A DNA stretch of 64,000 nucleotides. Source: Sediminihabitans luteus. Its GTDB lineage: Bacteria > Actinomycetota > Actinomycetes > Actinomycetales > Cellulomonadaceae. Below the pieces are notes generated by a model. That model saw nothing but the letters and a program-made list of their open reading frames with translations. It had not been told where the DNA came from and ran no database searches. Shown here in pieces: positions 1 to 9,400 of this stretch. Every line of letters begins with the position of its first letter. The first letter of the stretch is position 1. The translations under genes and the position numbers were made by a program. The stretch lies in NCBI RefSeq assembly GCF_002797595.1, contig NZ_PGFE01000003.1, forward strand, positions 62,001 through 126,000, read 5' to 3'.

Positions 1-1524
1 GTCCGAGAGGTAGTACGGGCCGTACAGGTCGTCGTCGTCCATCTTGGCGACGACGTCGCCGTCGGCCGCCCGGACGAGGCGGTTGAGGCACTCGCCGAGC
101 GGGACGTCGGCGTCGGCGTGCAGCACGAGCACGTCGTCGATCCCGGCCTCCTTGGCGCTGCGGCGGAGCTCGTCTGCGTCGACCTCGAACCCGTGCGCGA
201 GCACCGCGAGCTGCACGTCGACGTCGCGCTGCGCGGCGACGGTCGCGACGACGTCGTCGAGCCGGTGCGGTCGGCAGGTCGAGACCAGGGCCGTGACGCG
301 GGGCCGCGGCAGGGTCGAGGTCGTCGCGAGGCCCACGTCGTGCAGCACGCGTTGCACGCGCGCACCGTAGGTGTGCTCGCGCCAGATGCGGCGACGTGCC
401 CGGTGCGTCGCGCGGTCACGCAGCTCGGCCGAGCCGACGAGCGCGCGCACGGTGTGCGCGGCCTCCTCGCGGTCGTGGACGACGAAGACCTCGTCGGGCT
501 CGAAGAGCGCGCTGATCGCGGGGCTGGGCGTCGTCACCACGGGCGTGCCGCACGCGCTGATCTCGAGCACGCGGCGCGCGCACATGGTGGGCGAGCCGAC
601 GATCGAGTTGACGTTGAGGAACACCTTGTACTCGCGGTACGCGGTAAGCATCTGCTCGTAGTCGAGCGAGCCGACGACGCGCTCGTCCAGGGGCGGCGGG
701 AACTGGTACCGCTCGTCGCGGCCGGCGAACCGGGAGAAGATCTCGAGCCCGTGCTCCATGTGCGCCGACGCGTCGAGCGCCCCGCCGAGCAGCACGTCCA
801 TCTGCTCGCGCCGCTCCGGGTACTTGTGGGCGAAGTAGGTCCCGCCGAACGCGACGTCGCGCTGCGGGCCGTGCCCGTGCGACCGGACCGGGTTGTGGAT
901 CGTGGGCTGCGCGGCGAACGGCAGCAGCTCTACGCGGTCGTGCCCGAGGGCCGCGCGGTACCCGGGGATCATGTCGCCGTCGGTCGTGCAGACGCGGTCG
1001 AAGAGGCGCGCGGTGTCGAGGAAGTCCTCGAAGTGGACCGGATCCTCCTTGTTCCAGAACACCGTCGGGATGCCGCGCGCGCGACAGGCCTCGACGAGGT
1101 CGACGAGCGCGGGGCGGGGAGCCGTCGGGCCCGTCAGGTGGTACTGCCACGCACCGCCGTTGCCGTTCCAGGCCGACTCGACGAACAGCAGGTCGATCGG
1201 CTCGTCGTCGAGCACGCGCACGCCCGTCGACGGGTCGAGCAGCACCTGCTCCCACTCGGGCGCCAGGGCCAGTCGTGAGAAGTCGTCGAGGATCACCCCG
1301 ACGCGCACGTCGCGCACGGGCACGACCGCCGGGACGGGCCACGGGTCGACGTGCACGGTCGTGCCGCGCGACGACCGCCCGACGCGCACCGGGGCCTGCC
1401 CCGGTCCTCCTCCCGCGGAGCGCCGCAGCCTGTGCGCACGCAGCTGTGCGAGACCGCCCGCGCGCAGGTGCCACAGCGCACGCCGCGTCCCACCGAGGAG
1501 CTCCGCCATCGACCCGCCTGCCAT
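1..1524 (-). CDS. Bifunctional glycosyltransferase (CgeB-like GT-B domain + GT2 domain), 3' end outside window
   Basis: About 508 N-terminal residues are visible; the gene runs off the left edge of the window. Residues ~70-400 look like a CgeB-type GT-B glycosyltransferase (an FWNKEDP segment near 150, and an EISACGTPVVTT nucleotide-sugar-site motif near 321). From about residue 405 a second, GT2-type domain begins (VTALVSTCRPHR), with its acidic metal/nucleotide motif KMDDDDLYGP near 494, where the window ends. The likely role is sugar transfer to a cell-wall or exported glycan; the acceptor cannot be told. Start chosen at ATG 1524; an in-frame ATG at 1509 and GTG at 1536 are alternatives. 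It lies 103 bases downstream of manA on the same strand, next to other envelope-sugar genes. The two-domain architecture is clear; the substrate is unknown. Confidence 0.8.
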   Translation of the reverse strand, partial: MAGGSMAELLGGTRRALWHLRAGGLAQLRAHRLRRSAGGGPGQAPVRVGRSSRGTTVHVDPWPVPAVVPVRDVRVGVILDDFSRLALAPEWEQVLLDPSTGVRVLDDEPIDLLFVESAWNGNGGAWQYHLTGPTAPRPALVDLVEACRARGIPTVFWNKEDPVHFEDFLDTARLFDRVCTTDGDMIPGYRAALGHDRVELLPFAAQPTIHNPVRSHGHGPQRDVAFGGTYFAHKYPERREQMDVLLGGALDASAHMEHGLEIFSRFAGRDERYQFPPPLDERVVGSLDYEQMLTAYREYKVFLNVNSIVGSPTMCARRVLEISACGTPVVTTPSPAISALFEPDEVFVVHDREEAAHTVRALVGSAELRDRATHRARRRIWREHTYGARVQRVLHDVGLATTSTLPRPRVTALVSTCRPHRLDDVVATVAAQRDVDVQLAVLAHGFEVDADELRRSAKEAGIDDVLVLHADADVPLGECLNRLVRAADGDVVAKMDDDDLYGPYYLSD

Positions 1525-1627
1525 GAGCGCGATCACCTGCCGCGTCGACGACAGGGAGGGGCGCCGCACGCGCACGTCGCATGCCTCGGACGACGGTCCC
1601 TGGGTCGATGCTGGCCGGTGACCTACG

Positions 1628-2839
1628 TCACGGCAACTGGGAGAGCGCGAGAAGTCCGGCCCCGCGCGCCGCGAGGCCTCCCGCCTCGTGCGGGACGAAG
1701 GCAGATTCACCCGCTCGCAGCACGATCTCCTGGTCGCGGGCGCGCAGGACGACCGTGCCCTCGACGACCACCGCGATGCGCGGCCCGGCCGGGGCGAGCG
1801 CGACGGACCGCGACTCCCCGGGCCGACCGTACGTGAGCCGGAACTCCCGGATGGGCGCGTGGTGGTCGACCAGCCCCCCGCCGGCGGGCACGCGCCGGGG
1901 GCGGGCGGCGGGGCCCGGGGCGAACGTCGCGCACTCGAGCAGCGCGTCGACGTCGACGCGCTTGGTCGTGAGGCCGGCGCGCAGCACGTTGTCCGAGCTC
2001 GCCATGATCTCGACCGCGCACCCGCTCAGGTAGGCGTGCACGTGCCCGGCCGGGACGTACATCGACTCCCCCGGCTCGAGGGTGACGCGGTTGAGCATGA
2101 GCGACACGAGTGCGCCCGGGTCGCCGGGGTGCTGCTCAGAGAGCGCGACCGCCGTCTCGTCGGCGCGCGGCGAGGCCGTCCCGACGGCGATGCGCGCCCG
2201 CAGGTCGGCCACGGTCCGGTCGAGGTCGGCGGCGACGTCCGGCAGGGTGCGGGCGTGCACCACGAGGGTGAACGCCTCGCGCACGCCGTCGGTCGTGGTG
2301 CGGGCCGAGAGCGCCGCGCGCATGCGCCCGACGAGCTCGCCCGAGAGCCCGTCGAGGAGCTCGAGGATGCGTCGCGGCCGCCGGAAGCCCGACAGGCCCT
2401 CGAACCGGGTGATCGCGACGACCATCTCGGGCTTGTGCTGGTCGTCGAGGAAGCTGCGTCCGGGGGCGTCGAGCGCGAGCCCGCGCCGGTTCTCGGCGTT
2501 GAACCCGGCACGGGCCCGGTGCGGTTGCGGGTGCACCTGGAGCGAGAGCGCCTTGTCGGCCGCGAGGAGCTTGAGCAGGTACGGCAGCCGGGGCCCGAAC
2601 TCCTCGACGGCCCGCGCCCCGAGCAGCGCCTCGGGCGCCGATCGCACGAGCCGTTCGAGGCACACGCCCTCCCCGCCCCCCTCGGGCACCGCGTACGACG
2701 GGCCCTTGGGGTGCGCACCCATCCACAGCTCGGCCGCGGGCTCGCCGTCGACGGGCAGGCCGAGCAGGCCCTGGAGCGCCGTCGTCGAGCCCCAGTCGTA
2801 GCGCTGCAGCGTGTTGCGCAGGCGGTAGAAGACGGGCAT
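1628..2839 (-). CDS. manA: Mannose-6-phosphate isomerase, class I
   Basis: A 403-residue type I phosphomannose isomerase, interconverting fructose-6-phosphate and mannose-6-phosphate for GDP-mannose and mannosylated cell-wall glycans. The family's zinc-site landmarks are in order: QVHP near residue 99, HKPEM near 134 and GHVHAYLSG near 266, followed by the C-terminal cupin-like segment. Length is normal for the family. It starts one base after the stop codon of the NCS2 permease gene, so the two are probably on one mRNA, although their functions are unrelated. Downstream is the bifunctional glycosyltransferase, which fits a supply of mannose precursors to polymer synthesis. Confidence 0.95.
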   Translation of the reverse strand: MPVFYRLRNTLQRYDWGSTTALQGLLGLPVDGEPAAELWMGAHPKGPSYAVPEGGGEGVCLERLVRSAPEALLGARAVEEFGPRLPYLLKLLAADKALSLQVHPQPHRARAGFNAENRRGLALDAPGRSFLDDQHKPEMVVAITRFEGLSGFRRPRRILELLDGLSGELVGRMRAALSARTTTDGVREAFTLVVHARTLPDVAADLDRTVADLRARIAVGTASPRADETAVALSEQHPGDPGALVSLMLNRVTLEPGESMYVPAGHVHAYLSGCAVEIMASSDNVLRAGLTTKRVDVDALLECATFAPGPAARPRRVPAGGGLVDHHAPIREFRLTYGRPGESRSVALAPAGPRIAVVVEGTVVLRARDQEIVLRAGESAFVPHEAGGLAARGAGLLALSQLP

Positions 2840-2840
2840 G

Positions 2841-4313
2841 TCAGAGGTTGACGCCGAGCAGGTTCTCGATCGGGCCGATCGTGAAGTAGACGACGAACAT
2901 GGCGGCGGCGAGCCACATCAGCGGGTGGATCGCACGCGCCTTGCCGACGGCGACCTTGATGAGGACGAACGCGATGAAGCCGGCGCCGAGCCCGACCGAG
3001 ATCGAGTACGTGAACGGCATGAGCACGATCGTGAGGAACGCGGGGATCGCGATCTCCCAGTCGGTCCACCGGATGCCGGTGACCTGCGTCATCATGAGGA
3101 ACCCGACGAACACGAGCGCGGGCGTCGCGGCCTCCTCGGGCACGAGCCCGACGAGCGGCGCGAGGAACGTCGAGAGCAGGAACGCGCACCCCGTCACGAC
3201 GGACGCGAGACCGGTGCGCGCGCCCTCGCCGACGCCGGTCGCGGACTCGACGTAGCTCGTGTTGGACGACACGCTCGCGGCACCGCCCGCGATGGCGGCG
3301 ACCGAGTCGACGACGAGGATGCGGCGCGTGTTGGGCGGGTTGCCCTCCTCGTCGAGCAGCCCGGCCTCGCCGCCGACGGCGACCATGGTGCCCATCGTGT
3401 CGAAGAAGTCGGCGAGCAGCAGCGAGAAGACGAGCAGGACGACGGCGACGGCGCCGATCCGCTCGAACGAGCCGAGCAGCGAGAACTGTCCCAGGAGCGA
3501 GAAGTCGGGCACGGCGACGAGCGAGTCGGGCACGGCGGGCGCGTTGAGGTGCCAGCCGGTCGGGTTGTCCTCGCTGCTCGTGCCGATCGAGAGCGTGCTC
3601 TCGAGGATCACCGCGAGCACGGTCGCGGCGGCGATCGCGATGAGGAGCGCGCCGCGCACCTTGCGCACCGAGAGCACGATCGCGAGCGCGAGGCCGATCA
3701 CGAACACGAGCACGGGCCAGCCCGCGAGCGAGCCGCTCGCGCCGAGCTCGAGCGGCGTGCCGCCGCCGGGGCTCACGAAGCCGCCGTTGACGAACCCGAC
3801 GAACGCGATGAACAGGCCGATGCCGACGCTGATCGCGGTCTTGAGCTCGACGGGCACGGCCCGGAACACGGCCTCGCGGAACCCGGTCAGGACGAGCACC
3901 AGGATGATGATGCCCTCGATGACCACGAGGCCCATCGCGTCCGCCCAGGTGACGTTCCCGGCACCCACCACCTGGTACGCGATGAGCGCGTTGATGCCGA
4001 GGCCCGCGGCGAGCGCGAGCGGGAAGTTCGCGACGACACCCATCGCGATCGTCAGCAGCCCCGCGACGAGGGCGGTGACGGCGGCGATCTTGGCCATGCC
4101 GTCGGGTCCGCCGAGCGTCTCGCCGTTCATGTCGGGCACGCCGCCGAGGATCAGCGGGTTGAGGATGATGATGTAGGACATCGCGAAGAACGTGACGAGC
4201 CCGCCACGCACCTCGCGGCCCACGGTGGACCCTCGCTCGGTGATCTTGAAGTAGCGGTCGACGAAGGATCGTCCCGGCTCGGGCCGGACCGTCTTCTCAG
4301 GGGTGGTCGTCAT
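2841..4313 (-). CDS. NCS2 family purine permease (guanine/hypoxanthine type)
   Basis: About 490 residues, very hydrophobic, with the spacing of roughly 12 membrane segments. The N-terminal part resembles AzgA/PbuG-type nucleobase permeases: a conserved FVDRYFKITERGST segment, then GLVTFFAMSYIIILNP in the first helix, and the GLGINA and SVGIGLFIAFVG motifs. It probably imports guanine, hypoxanthine or adenine by proton symport. Start taken at ATG 4313, because a CACGAT -10-like box lies exactly seven bases upstream, as in other leaderless genes here; an in-frame start at 4337 would overlap this box. The stop codon is one base before manA. Substrate within the purine group is not resolvable from sequence. 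Confidence 0.9.
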   Translation of the reverse strand: MTTTPEKTVRPEPGRSFVDRYFKITERGSTVGREVRGGLVTFFAMSYIIILNPLILGGVPDMNGETLGGPDGMAKIAAVTALVAGLLTIAMGVVANFPLALAAGLGINALIAYQVVGAGNVTWADAMGLVVIEGIIILVLVLTGFREAVFRAVPVELKTAISVGIGLFIAFVGFVNGGFVSPGGGTPLELGASGSLAGWPVLVFVIGLALAIVLSVRKVRGALLIAIAAATVLAVILESTLSIGTSSEDNPTGWHLNAPAVPDSLVAVPDFSLLGQFSLLGSFERIGAVAVVLLVFSLLLADFFDTMGTMVAVGGEAGLLDEEGNPPNTRRILVVDSVAAIAGGAASVSSNTSYVESATGVGEGARTGLASVVTGCAFLLSTFLAPLVGLVPEEAATPALVFVGFLMMTQVTGIRWTDWEIAIPAFLTIVLMPFTYSISVGLGAGFIAFVLIKVAVGKARAIHPLMWLAAAMFVVYFTIGPIENLLGVNL

Positions 4314-4320
4314 GGGCGAC

Positions 4321-4326
4321 ATCGTG
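4321..4326 (-). promoter_or_regulatory. Possible leaderless -10 element of the NCS2 permease gene
   Basis: CACGAT on the minus strand ends seven bases before ATG 4313. It departs from TANNNT at the first position, so it is a weak match. Confidence 0.35.
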
Positions 4327-4414
4327 CCAGATCTCATGCTGCGGGCGAGCCTCGAGGGTCGAGGTTTCGCCGTTCCGTCCGGAAGGTGGCCTCCCGGCGA
4401 ACGTCAGGAGGACG

Positions 4415-5974
4415 CTAGTACGCGCCCTCGCCCACGACGATCGCCCGAGCGGTCTTCGCGATGAGCAGGAGGTCGACGAACGGCGTCCAGTTCTCGACGT
4501 AGTAGACGTCGAGCCGCACGCTCTCGTCCCAGCTCAGGTCGGACCTCCCCCCGACCTGCCACAGCCCGGTCAGGCCGGGCTTGACGAGCAGACGACGCTG
4601 GGCGGCGACCCCGTACGCGGTGACCTCAGACGGCAGCGGCGGGCGCGGCCCGACGAGGCTCATCTCGCCGCGCAGCACGTTGACGAGCTGCGGGAGCTCG
4701 TCGATCGAGTACCGCCGCAGGAACCGGCCGACGCGCGTGACGCGCGGGTCCTCGCGCATCTTGAACAGCGGCCCAGCGCCCTCGCTGAGGTCGGCGAGGT
4801 CGGCCACCTCGAACTCGGCCCCGCTGCGCATGGTCCGGAACTTGAGCATCGAGAAGGTCTCGCCGTTGCGGCCCACGCGCTCCTGCCGGAAGATCACGCC
4901 CCCGCGGCCCGAGCACGCGACGACCACGGTGACCGCGAGCAGGACGGGCAGGAGCAGGAGCAGCGCGACGAGCGCACCGACCACGTCGAGCGCGGTCTTG
5001 ACCGCGTACTTGGGCCCGCTGAACCGGGGCGCGTCGACGTGCACGAGCGAGACGCCCTGCGCCGGCGTGATCGTCAGCCGGGGGCCGGCGACGTCGGTGA
5101 GCTCGGTCGTGAGCATCAGGTCGATGCTCGACCGTTCGAGGTCCCAGCCGAGCCGACGCACCGCGTCGGCGGTCACCGCGTCCGAGCCCGAGACCGCGAC
5201 GCACTCGGCGCCCTCGCGGAGCGCGATCGCCCCCGCCGCGGCCACGTCGCCCAGGACCGGCACGCCGCGCACCCGCTGGCCCTCGACGGCCCCGGGGACG
5301 CACGCGCCGACGACGACGTAGCCCGAGCGATCGTTGCCGTTGAACTCGCCGACGAGCCGGGCGACCTGCTCGGCGTGCCCGACGGCCAGCACCGTGCGGG
5401 TGCACACGCCCTCGGCGCGCCGACGGTGCAGCCACTGCCGCCACGCGTACCTGCCGACGAGCAGCCACACGAGTCCGAGCGGCAGCGCGACGAGCACGAT
5501 CCCGCGCGGCTCGGCGATCCCGAACACGTAGGAGAACACCGCGACCGCGGCGAACAGCCACCACGTCGCCTCGAAGACCCGCTGGTACTCGCGCGGGCCC
5601 TCGCCCATGAGCCGCCGGTCGCGCGTGCGGCACACCGCGAGCCCGAGCAGCCACGCCGCGGCGACCCCCGCACCCACGCCGACCTGCACGACGGGTGTGG
5701 TCGATCCGCCGAGGTGGAGCACGCCGGTCGTGGTGAGCAGCACCGCGACCACAACGCTGCCGAGTACCGCGAGCGTGTCCGTGAGGGTGAGCCGACGCCG
5801 CAGCGTCGTCGTCCAGGCGACCGTTCTGGCTCCCAGGAGGCCGGTCGCGACGTCCTCGACGACGGCGCCCGCCTCCTCGACCACGGCCCGCGCCTCGCTG
5901 AGCGGTGAACGACCCGTCCGAGCCCCCAGCCCGCGCCGCACGTCGGAGACGAGGTCCGAGACCAGTCCGCTCAC
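4415..5974 (-). CDS. Exopolysaccharide polyprenyl glycosylphosphotransferase (WbaP/CpsE type)
   Basis: A membrane enzyme that moves a sugar-1-phosphate from a UDP-sugar to undecaprenyl phosphate, the first step of exopolysaccharide or capsule assembly. The N-terminal half has about four membrane helices and a CoA-binding-like cytoplasmic domain (TRTVLAVGHAEQV). After another hydrophobic helix comes the bacterial sugar-transferase domain, with FRQERVGRNGE near residue 360, LKFRTM, the DELPQLVNVLRGEMS segment and KPGLTGLWQVGGRS near 461. Start chosen at GTG 5974 (519 residues) because GGAGG lies five bases upstream; ATG 6058 in the same frame has no ribosome binding site and lies upstream of a TACGAT -10-like box at 6014-6019. 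Sugar specificity is unknown. Confidence 0.9.
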   Translation of the reverse strand: MSGLVSDLVSDVRRGLGARTGRSPLSEARAVVEEAGAVVEDVATGLLGARTVAWTTTLRRRLTLTDTLAVLGSVVVAVLLTTTGVLHLGGSTTPVVQVGVGAGVAAAWLLGLAVCRTRDRRLMGEGPREYQRVFEATWWLFAAVAVFSYVFGIAEPRGIVLVALPLGLVWLLVGRYAWRQWLHRRRAEGVCTRTVLAVGHAEQVARLVGEFNGNDRSGYVVVGACVPGAVEGQRVRGVPVLGDVAAAGAIALREGAECVAVSGSDAVTADAVRRLGWDLERSSIDLMLTTELTDVAGPRLTITPAQGVSLVHVDAPRFSGPKYAVKTALDVVGALVALLLLLPVLLAVTVVVACSGRGGVIFRQERVGRNGETFSMLKFRTMRSGAEFEVADLADLSEGAGPLFKMREDPRVTRVGRFLRRYSIDELPQLVNVLRGEMSLVGPRPPLPSEVTAYGVAAQRRLLVKPGLTGLWQVGGRSDLSWDESVRLDVYYVENWTPFVDLLLIAKTARAIVVGEGAY

Positions 5975-6013
5975 CGTGTCCTCCGCCCGTCGTCGAGTGC
6001 GATCGGCTGGTTC

Positions 6014-6019
6014 ATCGTA
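6014..6019 (-). promoter_or_regulatory. Probable -10 element of the glycosylphosphotransferase gene
   Basis: TACGAT on the minus strand, about 40 bases before the GTG start at 5974, which has its own GGAGG ribosome site. This predicts a short leader of about 33 nt. No clear -35 is seen. Confidence 0.4.
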
Positions 6020-6189
6020 GAAGTGGACACCCGTCCAGGAGCCCTGGTGCGGCGCCATTTCACCCGGGTGATCACTGCCGAACGCACCCCGTCGAGAACC
6101 GGCTCATGGAGAGGAGACGTGGCCGGGGTCACATCGTGACGCGAAGCACCGGGTGAAGCCTCGGACCGGTTCGCCGAGGCCTCCCCGCC

Positions 6190-6195
6190 TACGAT
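6190..6195 (+). promoter_or_regulatory. Leaderless -10 element of the DUF2530 gene
   Basis: TACGAT ends six bases before ATG 6202, so transcription should start at or next to the start codon. There is no ribosome binding site. Confidence 0.6.
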
Positions 6196-6201
6196 CGACC
6201 C

Positions 6202-6456
6202 ATGGCGCACCGACCCGGCGTGATCGCTCTGCTGACGCACCCCGAGCTGCGCCGACCCCTGCCGCCCCCGCTCGAGGTCGACCTGCGCCGCGTGATCCTG
6301 CTGGGGATCCTCGCGTTCGCGGTCGCGGGCGTCGTGTGCGGGGTGCTCGCGGCCACGGGGACGACGGGCGCGCGCGGCGTCGCGGTGTGCGTCGTCGGGG
6401 TGGCCCTGGGTGGGCTCGGTCTGCTGTGGGTGCGACGCCGCGGTCAGCGCGGCTGA
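6202..6456 (+). CDS. DUF2530 small membrane protein
   Basis: 84 residues with two membrane helices (about 30-50 and 57-75) and a basic C-terminus (WVRRRGQRG). It matches the short actinobacterial DUF2530 family, including the PPPLEVDLRRVI segment before the first helix. Function is unknown; the small size and two-helix hairpin suggest a membrane accessory protein. It is probably translated from a leaderless mRNA. The last 13 bases overlap the 3' end of the convergent sacsin-like gene, leaving no room for a terminator between them. Confidence 0.8.
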   Translation: MAHRPGVIALLTHPELRRPLPPPLEVDLRRVILLGILAFAVAGVVCGVLAATGTTGARGVAVCVVGVALGGLGLLWVRRRGQRG

Positions 6457-9400
6457 GGCGACGCCCAGGCGCCGAGCAGCACGTCGGCGCCCGCCGAGGC
6501 AGGGTCCTCGAGCAGCGCGAGCACGCGGTGGCGGTCCTCGAACCTGCCGGCCGCGTGCGCGAGCCCCTGCGCCGCGCCGGCGAGCGTCGTCGCGTCGACC
6601 CGGGCGCCCGTGCCGCGCCCGGAAACCCACCACTCGACCTCGACGCCCTCGACGACGAGCTCGTCGTGCGCCGTCCACGTCGCCGGGACGTCGCCGAGCG
6701 CGGCCAGCACGCGCGGGTCGAGCGGCACCTCGTCGGACGCCGTCCCCGTGGTGACGACATCAGCTGCACTGCCGTCAGCTGCACTGCCGTCACCTGCACC
6801 GCGGTCGAGCCCGGTCCCGTCGAGCAGCGGCACGTCGAGGGCCCGCGCGAGCGCGTCCCCCCGGCCGGGCGCGGCGGGCACGACGGGCCGCACCTGGGCC
6901 CAGCACGGCGCCTCGGCGACCGCGAGCCGCTCGTGCTCGACCACGACGCACGCGTCGCCGTGCACCGCGGGGAGCCGGTCGACGTCGACGCGCCGTGCGC
7001 CGTCGAGCCCGGCCCACACGTGCCGGGCGAGCCCGGGCTCGACCGCGGTGCCGACGTCGGGCAGGTCGTCGAGCACGAGCGTCCAGGCGTCGGCGTCGAG
7101 GTCGGCGAGCGACGCGACGCCGCCGACCGCACGCAGCACGTCGGCGTCGAGCGCCGGCAGCCAGGCGGGTGCGCGCGGGACGAGCGGGACGTCGTGCCCG
7201 GGCATCGCGAACGGCGCCCCGAGCGCGTCGCGCAGCCACCACGCGGTGTAGGACGGCGCGTGCCCGGGCTCCCCCGCACCGCGGCCGGGGGCCCGCACCT
7301 CGGTCAGCAGCGCACGCCGTGCGGCCTGGTCCGACGCGACCCGGGTGAGCACGGGCCCGAGCGCGGTGGCCGCGTCGAGGTCGGCGACCGCGTCGAGGTC
7401 GCCCACGGGGACGCCCGGCCCGACGGCGTCCGCCAGGGCCTCGAGGTAGTCGGACCACCCGTCGAGCCAGCCCGCGGGCGAGGCGTCGTCGCCGCCGAGG
7501 TCGGGAGCGGCGTCCGCCGTGACGACGTCCCGCACGGTGTACACGTCGAGGCCGTCGTGCGCGCCCGCGGCGCGCAGGGCCGCGGGGCCGTGGCGGTCGA
7601 CCAGCGCCTCGGGCACGAGGTCGAGGTCGAGGACGTCGGCGGCCCAGGTGCCGGGCAGCGCGCACTCGCGCAGCGCGACCGTGCCGTCGTCGGTCCCGAC
7701 CTCGATCTCGCCGAGGCGGAACGGGTAGCGGGACGCGTCGGCGCCGGGGCGGTCGCGCACGGCCGCGGCGACGAGCGCGAGCACGGCGTCAGCCGGCAGG
7801 CCCGCGGGGTCGACACCGGCCAGCAGGTCGAACGCGTCCGCGGCGCGGGCGCCGAGCCGTTCGAGCAGCGGGTGCGCGGCGTCCGGGTGGACGGCGCGCA
7901 CGCCGAGCGCCGCGAGGTCCGGTCCGCCGTCGTCGGGGGTCGTGGCGGCCGCGCCGGTGGGCACGACCACGCCGCGCGCGCCGTACGCCGTACGGCCGTC
8001 GGCGAGCGGCACGGGCACGGCCGCGAGGGCCTCGGTGACCTGCGGGTCGGTGGCCCAGGGAGCGAACGCGTCGTACGCGGCACGCCAGCGCGACGGCCCT
8101 CCCCCGGCGGGCAAGGCCGCGACCGCGTCGGCGAGGTCCAGCACGCCGACGCCGCACGTGCGCGCCGCGGCGGCGTGCGCCGACGGGAGCACGACGAGGT
8201 CGGCCGTGCCCGCGGCGAGGACCTCGACCACCGCGACGTCCTGCCCGACGGGACCGGGGACGAACGTCGCGTCGACCGGGCGCACTGGCAGGCCCGTGGG
8301 CGCGGCCAGCAGGGGTGCCTGCGCGAGCGCCGCGACGACCGCCGCACGCAGCGCGCCGTCGAGCACGCCCGCGGGCAGGCCGGTCGGCACGAGCGCGAGC
8401 GGGTGGCCGCCCGCCGCGGCCAGCACCCGCGCGAGCTCGACCGCGAGCGCCCCGGCCTGCGCGACGACGTGGTCGGCGAGCGGACCGGGCACCACGTGCC
8501 GACGCCCCGGGTCGACCGGGAGCGAGGCGACGAGCAGCGCGGGCAGCGTGACCGGCTCGTCGGTGGGCGTGGGGGCGTGCAGCACGCGGGCCACGGGCGA
8601 CCCGCCCTGCCGGGGCAGCGCCCACGCGACCGACCAGCTGCCGCGCTGCTCGACCGGCGCGTCGGCGAGCAGCCCGCGGGGCAGGTCGCCGCTCGCGCGC
8701 ACCACGTGCCAGCGGTCCTCGACGTCGGCGAGCGTGCGCGCGGCGCCGTCGACCACGACGTCGACGCGCGCGAGGCCGGGCAGCGCGACGAGCAGCGCGT
8801 CGTCGAGGGCGTCGAGCTGACGGCGCACCTCGGCCGCGGCCGCGTCGTCGCGCAGCACGAGCCGGGCGATCGTCTCGGGCGCCGGGGGCTCGGGGTGCTC
8901 GGGCTCGGGGTGCTCGCGGTCGGGGTGCTCGCGGTCGGGGTGCTCAGGGCTCTCCGACCTGCTGGTCTCCGCCTCGGCGGGCCACGGAGCCGGGAAGGGC
9001 AGCCGGAGCACGGGCAGGGCGTCGCCGCGCGCCGCGACCTCGGCCGCGAGGGCGGGGTGCTGCGCGGCCAGCCTGGTGAGCGTCTCACGCGTGCGGGCGA
9101 GCGAGAACGCGACGCCGCCGCCCGTGCGGGAGGTCAGCGAGACGTCGTCCGCGACCGACCGGACCGCGGCGAAGCCGACGCCGAACCGGCCGACGGTCCG
9201 CGCGTCGTCGCGCTTGGCCGACGCCCGCAGGCCCGCGAGGGACACGACGCCCGCGGCGTCGAGCGGGGCGCCGGTGCTCGACGCGAGCAGCACGCGCTCG
9301 TCGGTGCGCAGCTCGAGCCGCAGGTACCCGGGCTCGCCCGCACGCGTCGCGGCGTCGGCGGCGTTCTGCGCGAGCTCGACCACGACCCGGTCGCGGTAGT

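Noticed and set aside
2838-4418. A 526-codon plus-strand frame over the NCS2 permease
   Set aside because: Highly charged, low-complexity translation antisense to a well-conserved transporter.
4415-6058. ATG 6058 as the start of the glycosylphosphotransferase
   Set aside because: It lies upstream of the likely -10 box and lacks a ribosome site; GTG 5974 has GGAGG five bases upstream.
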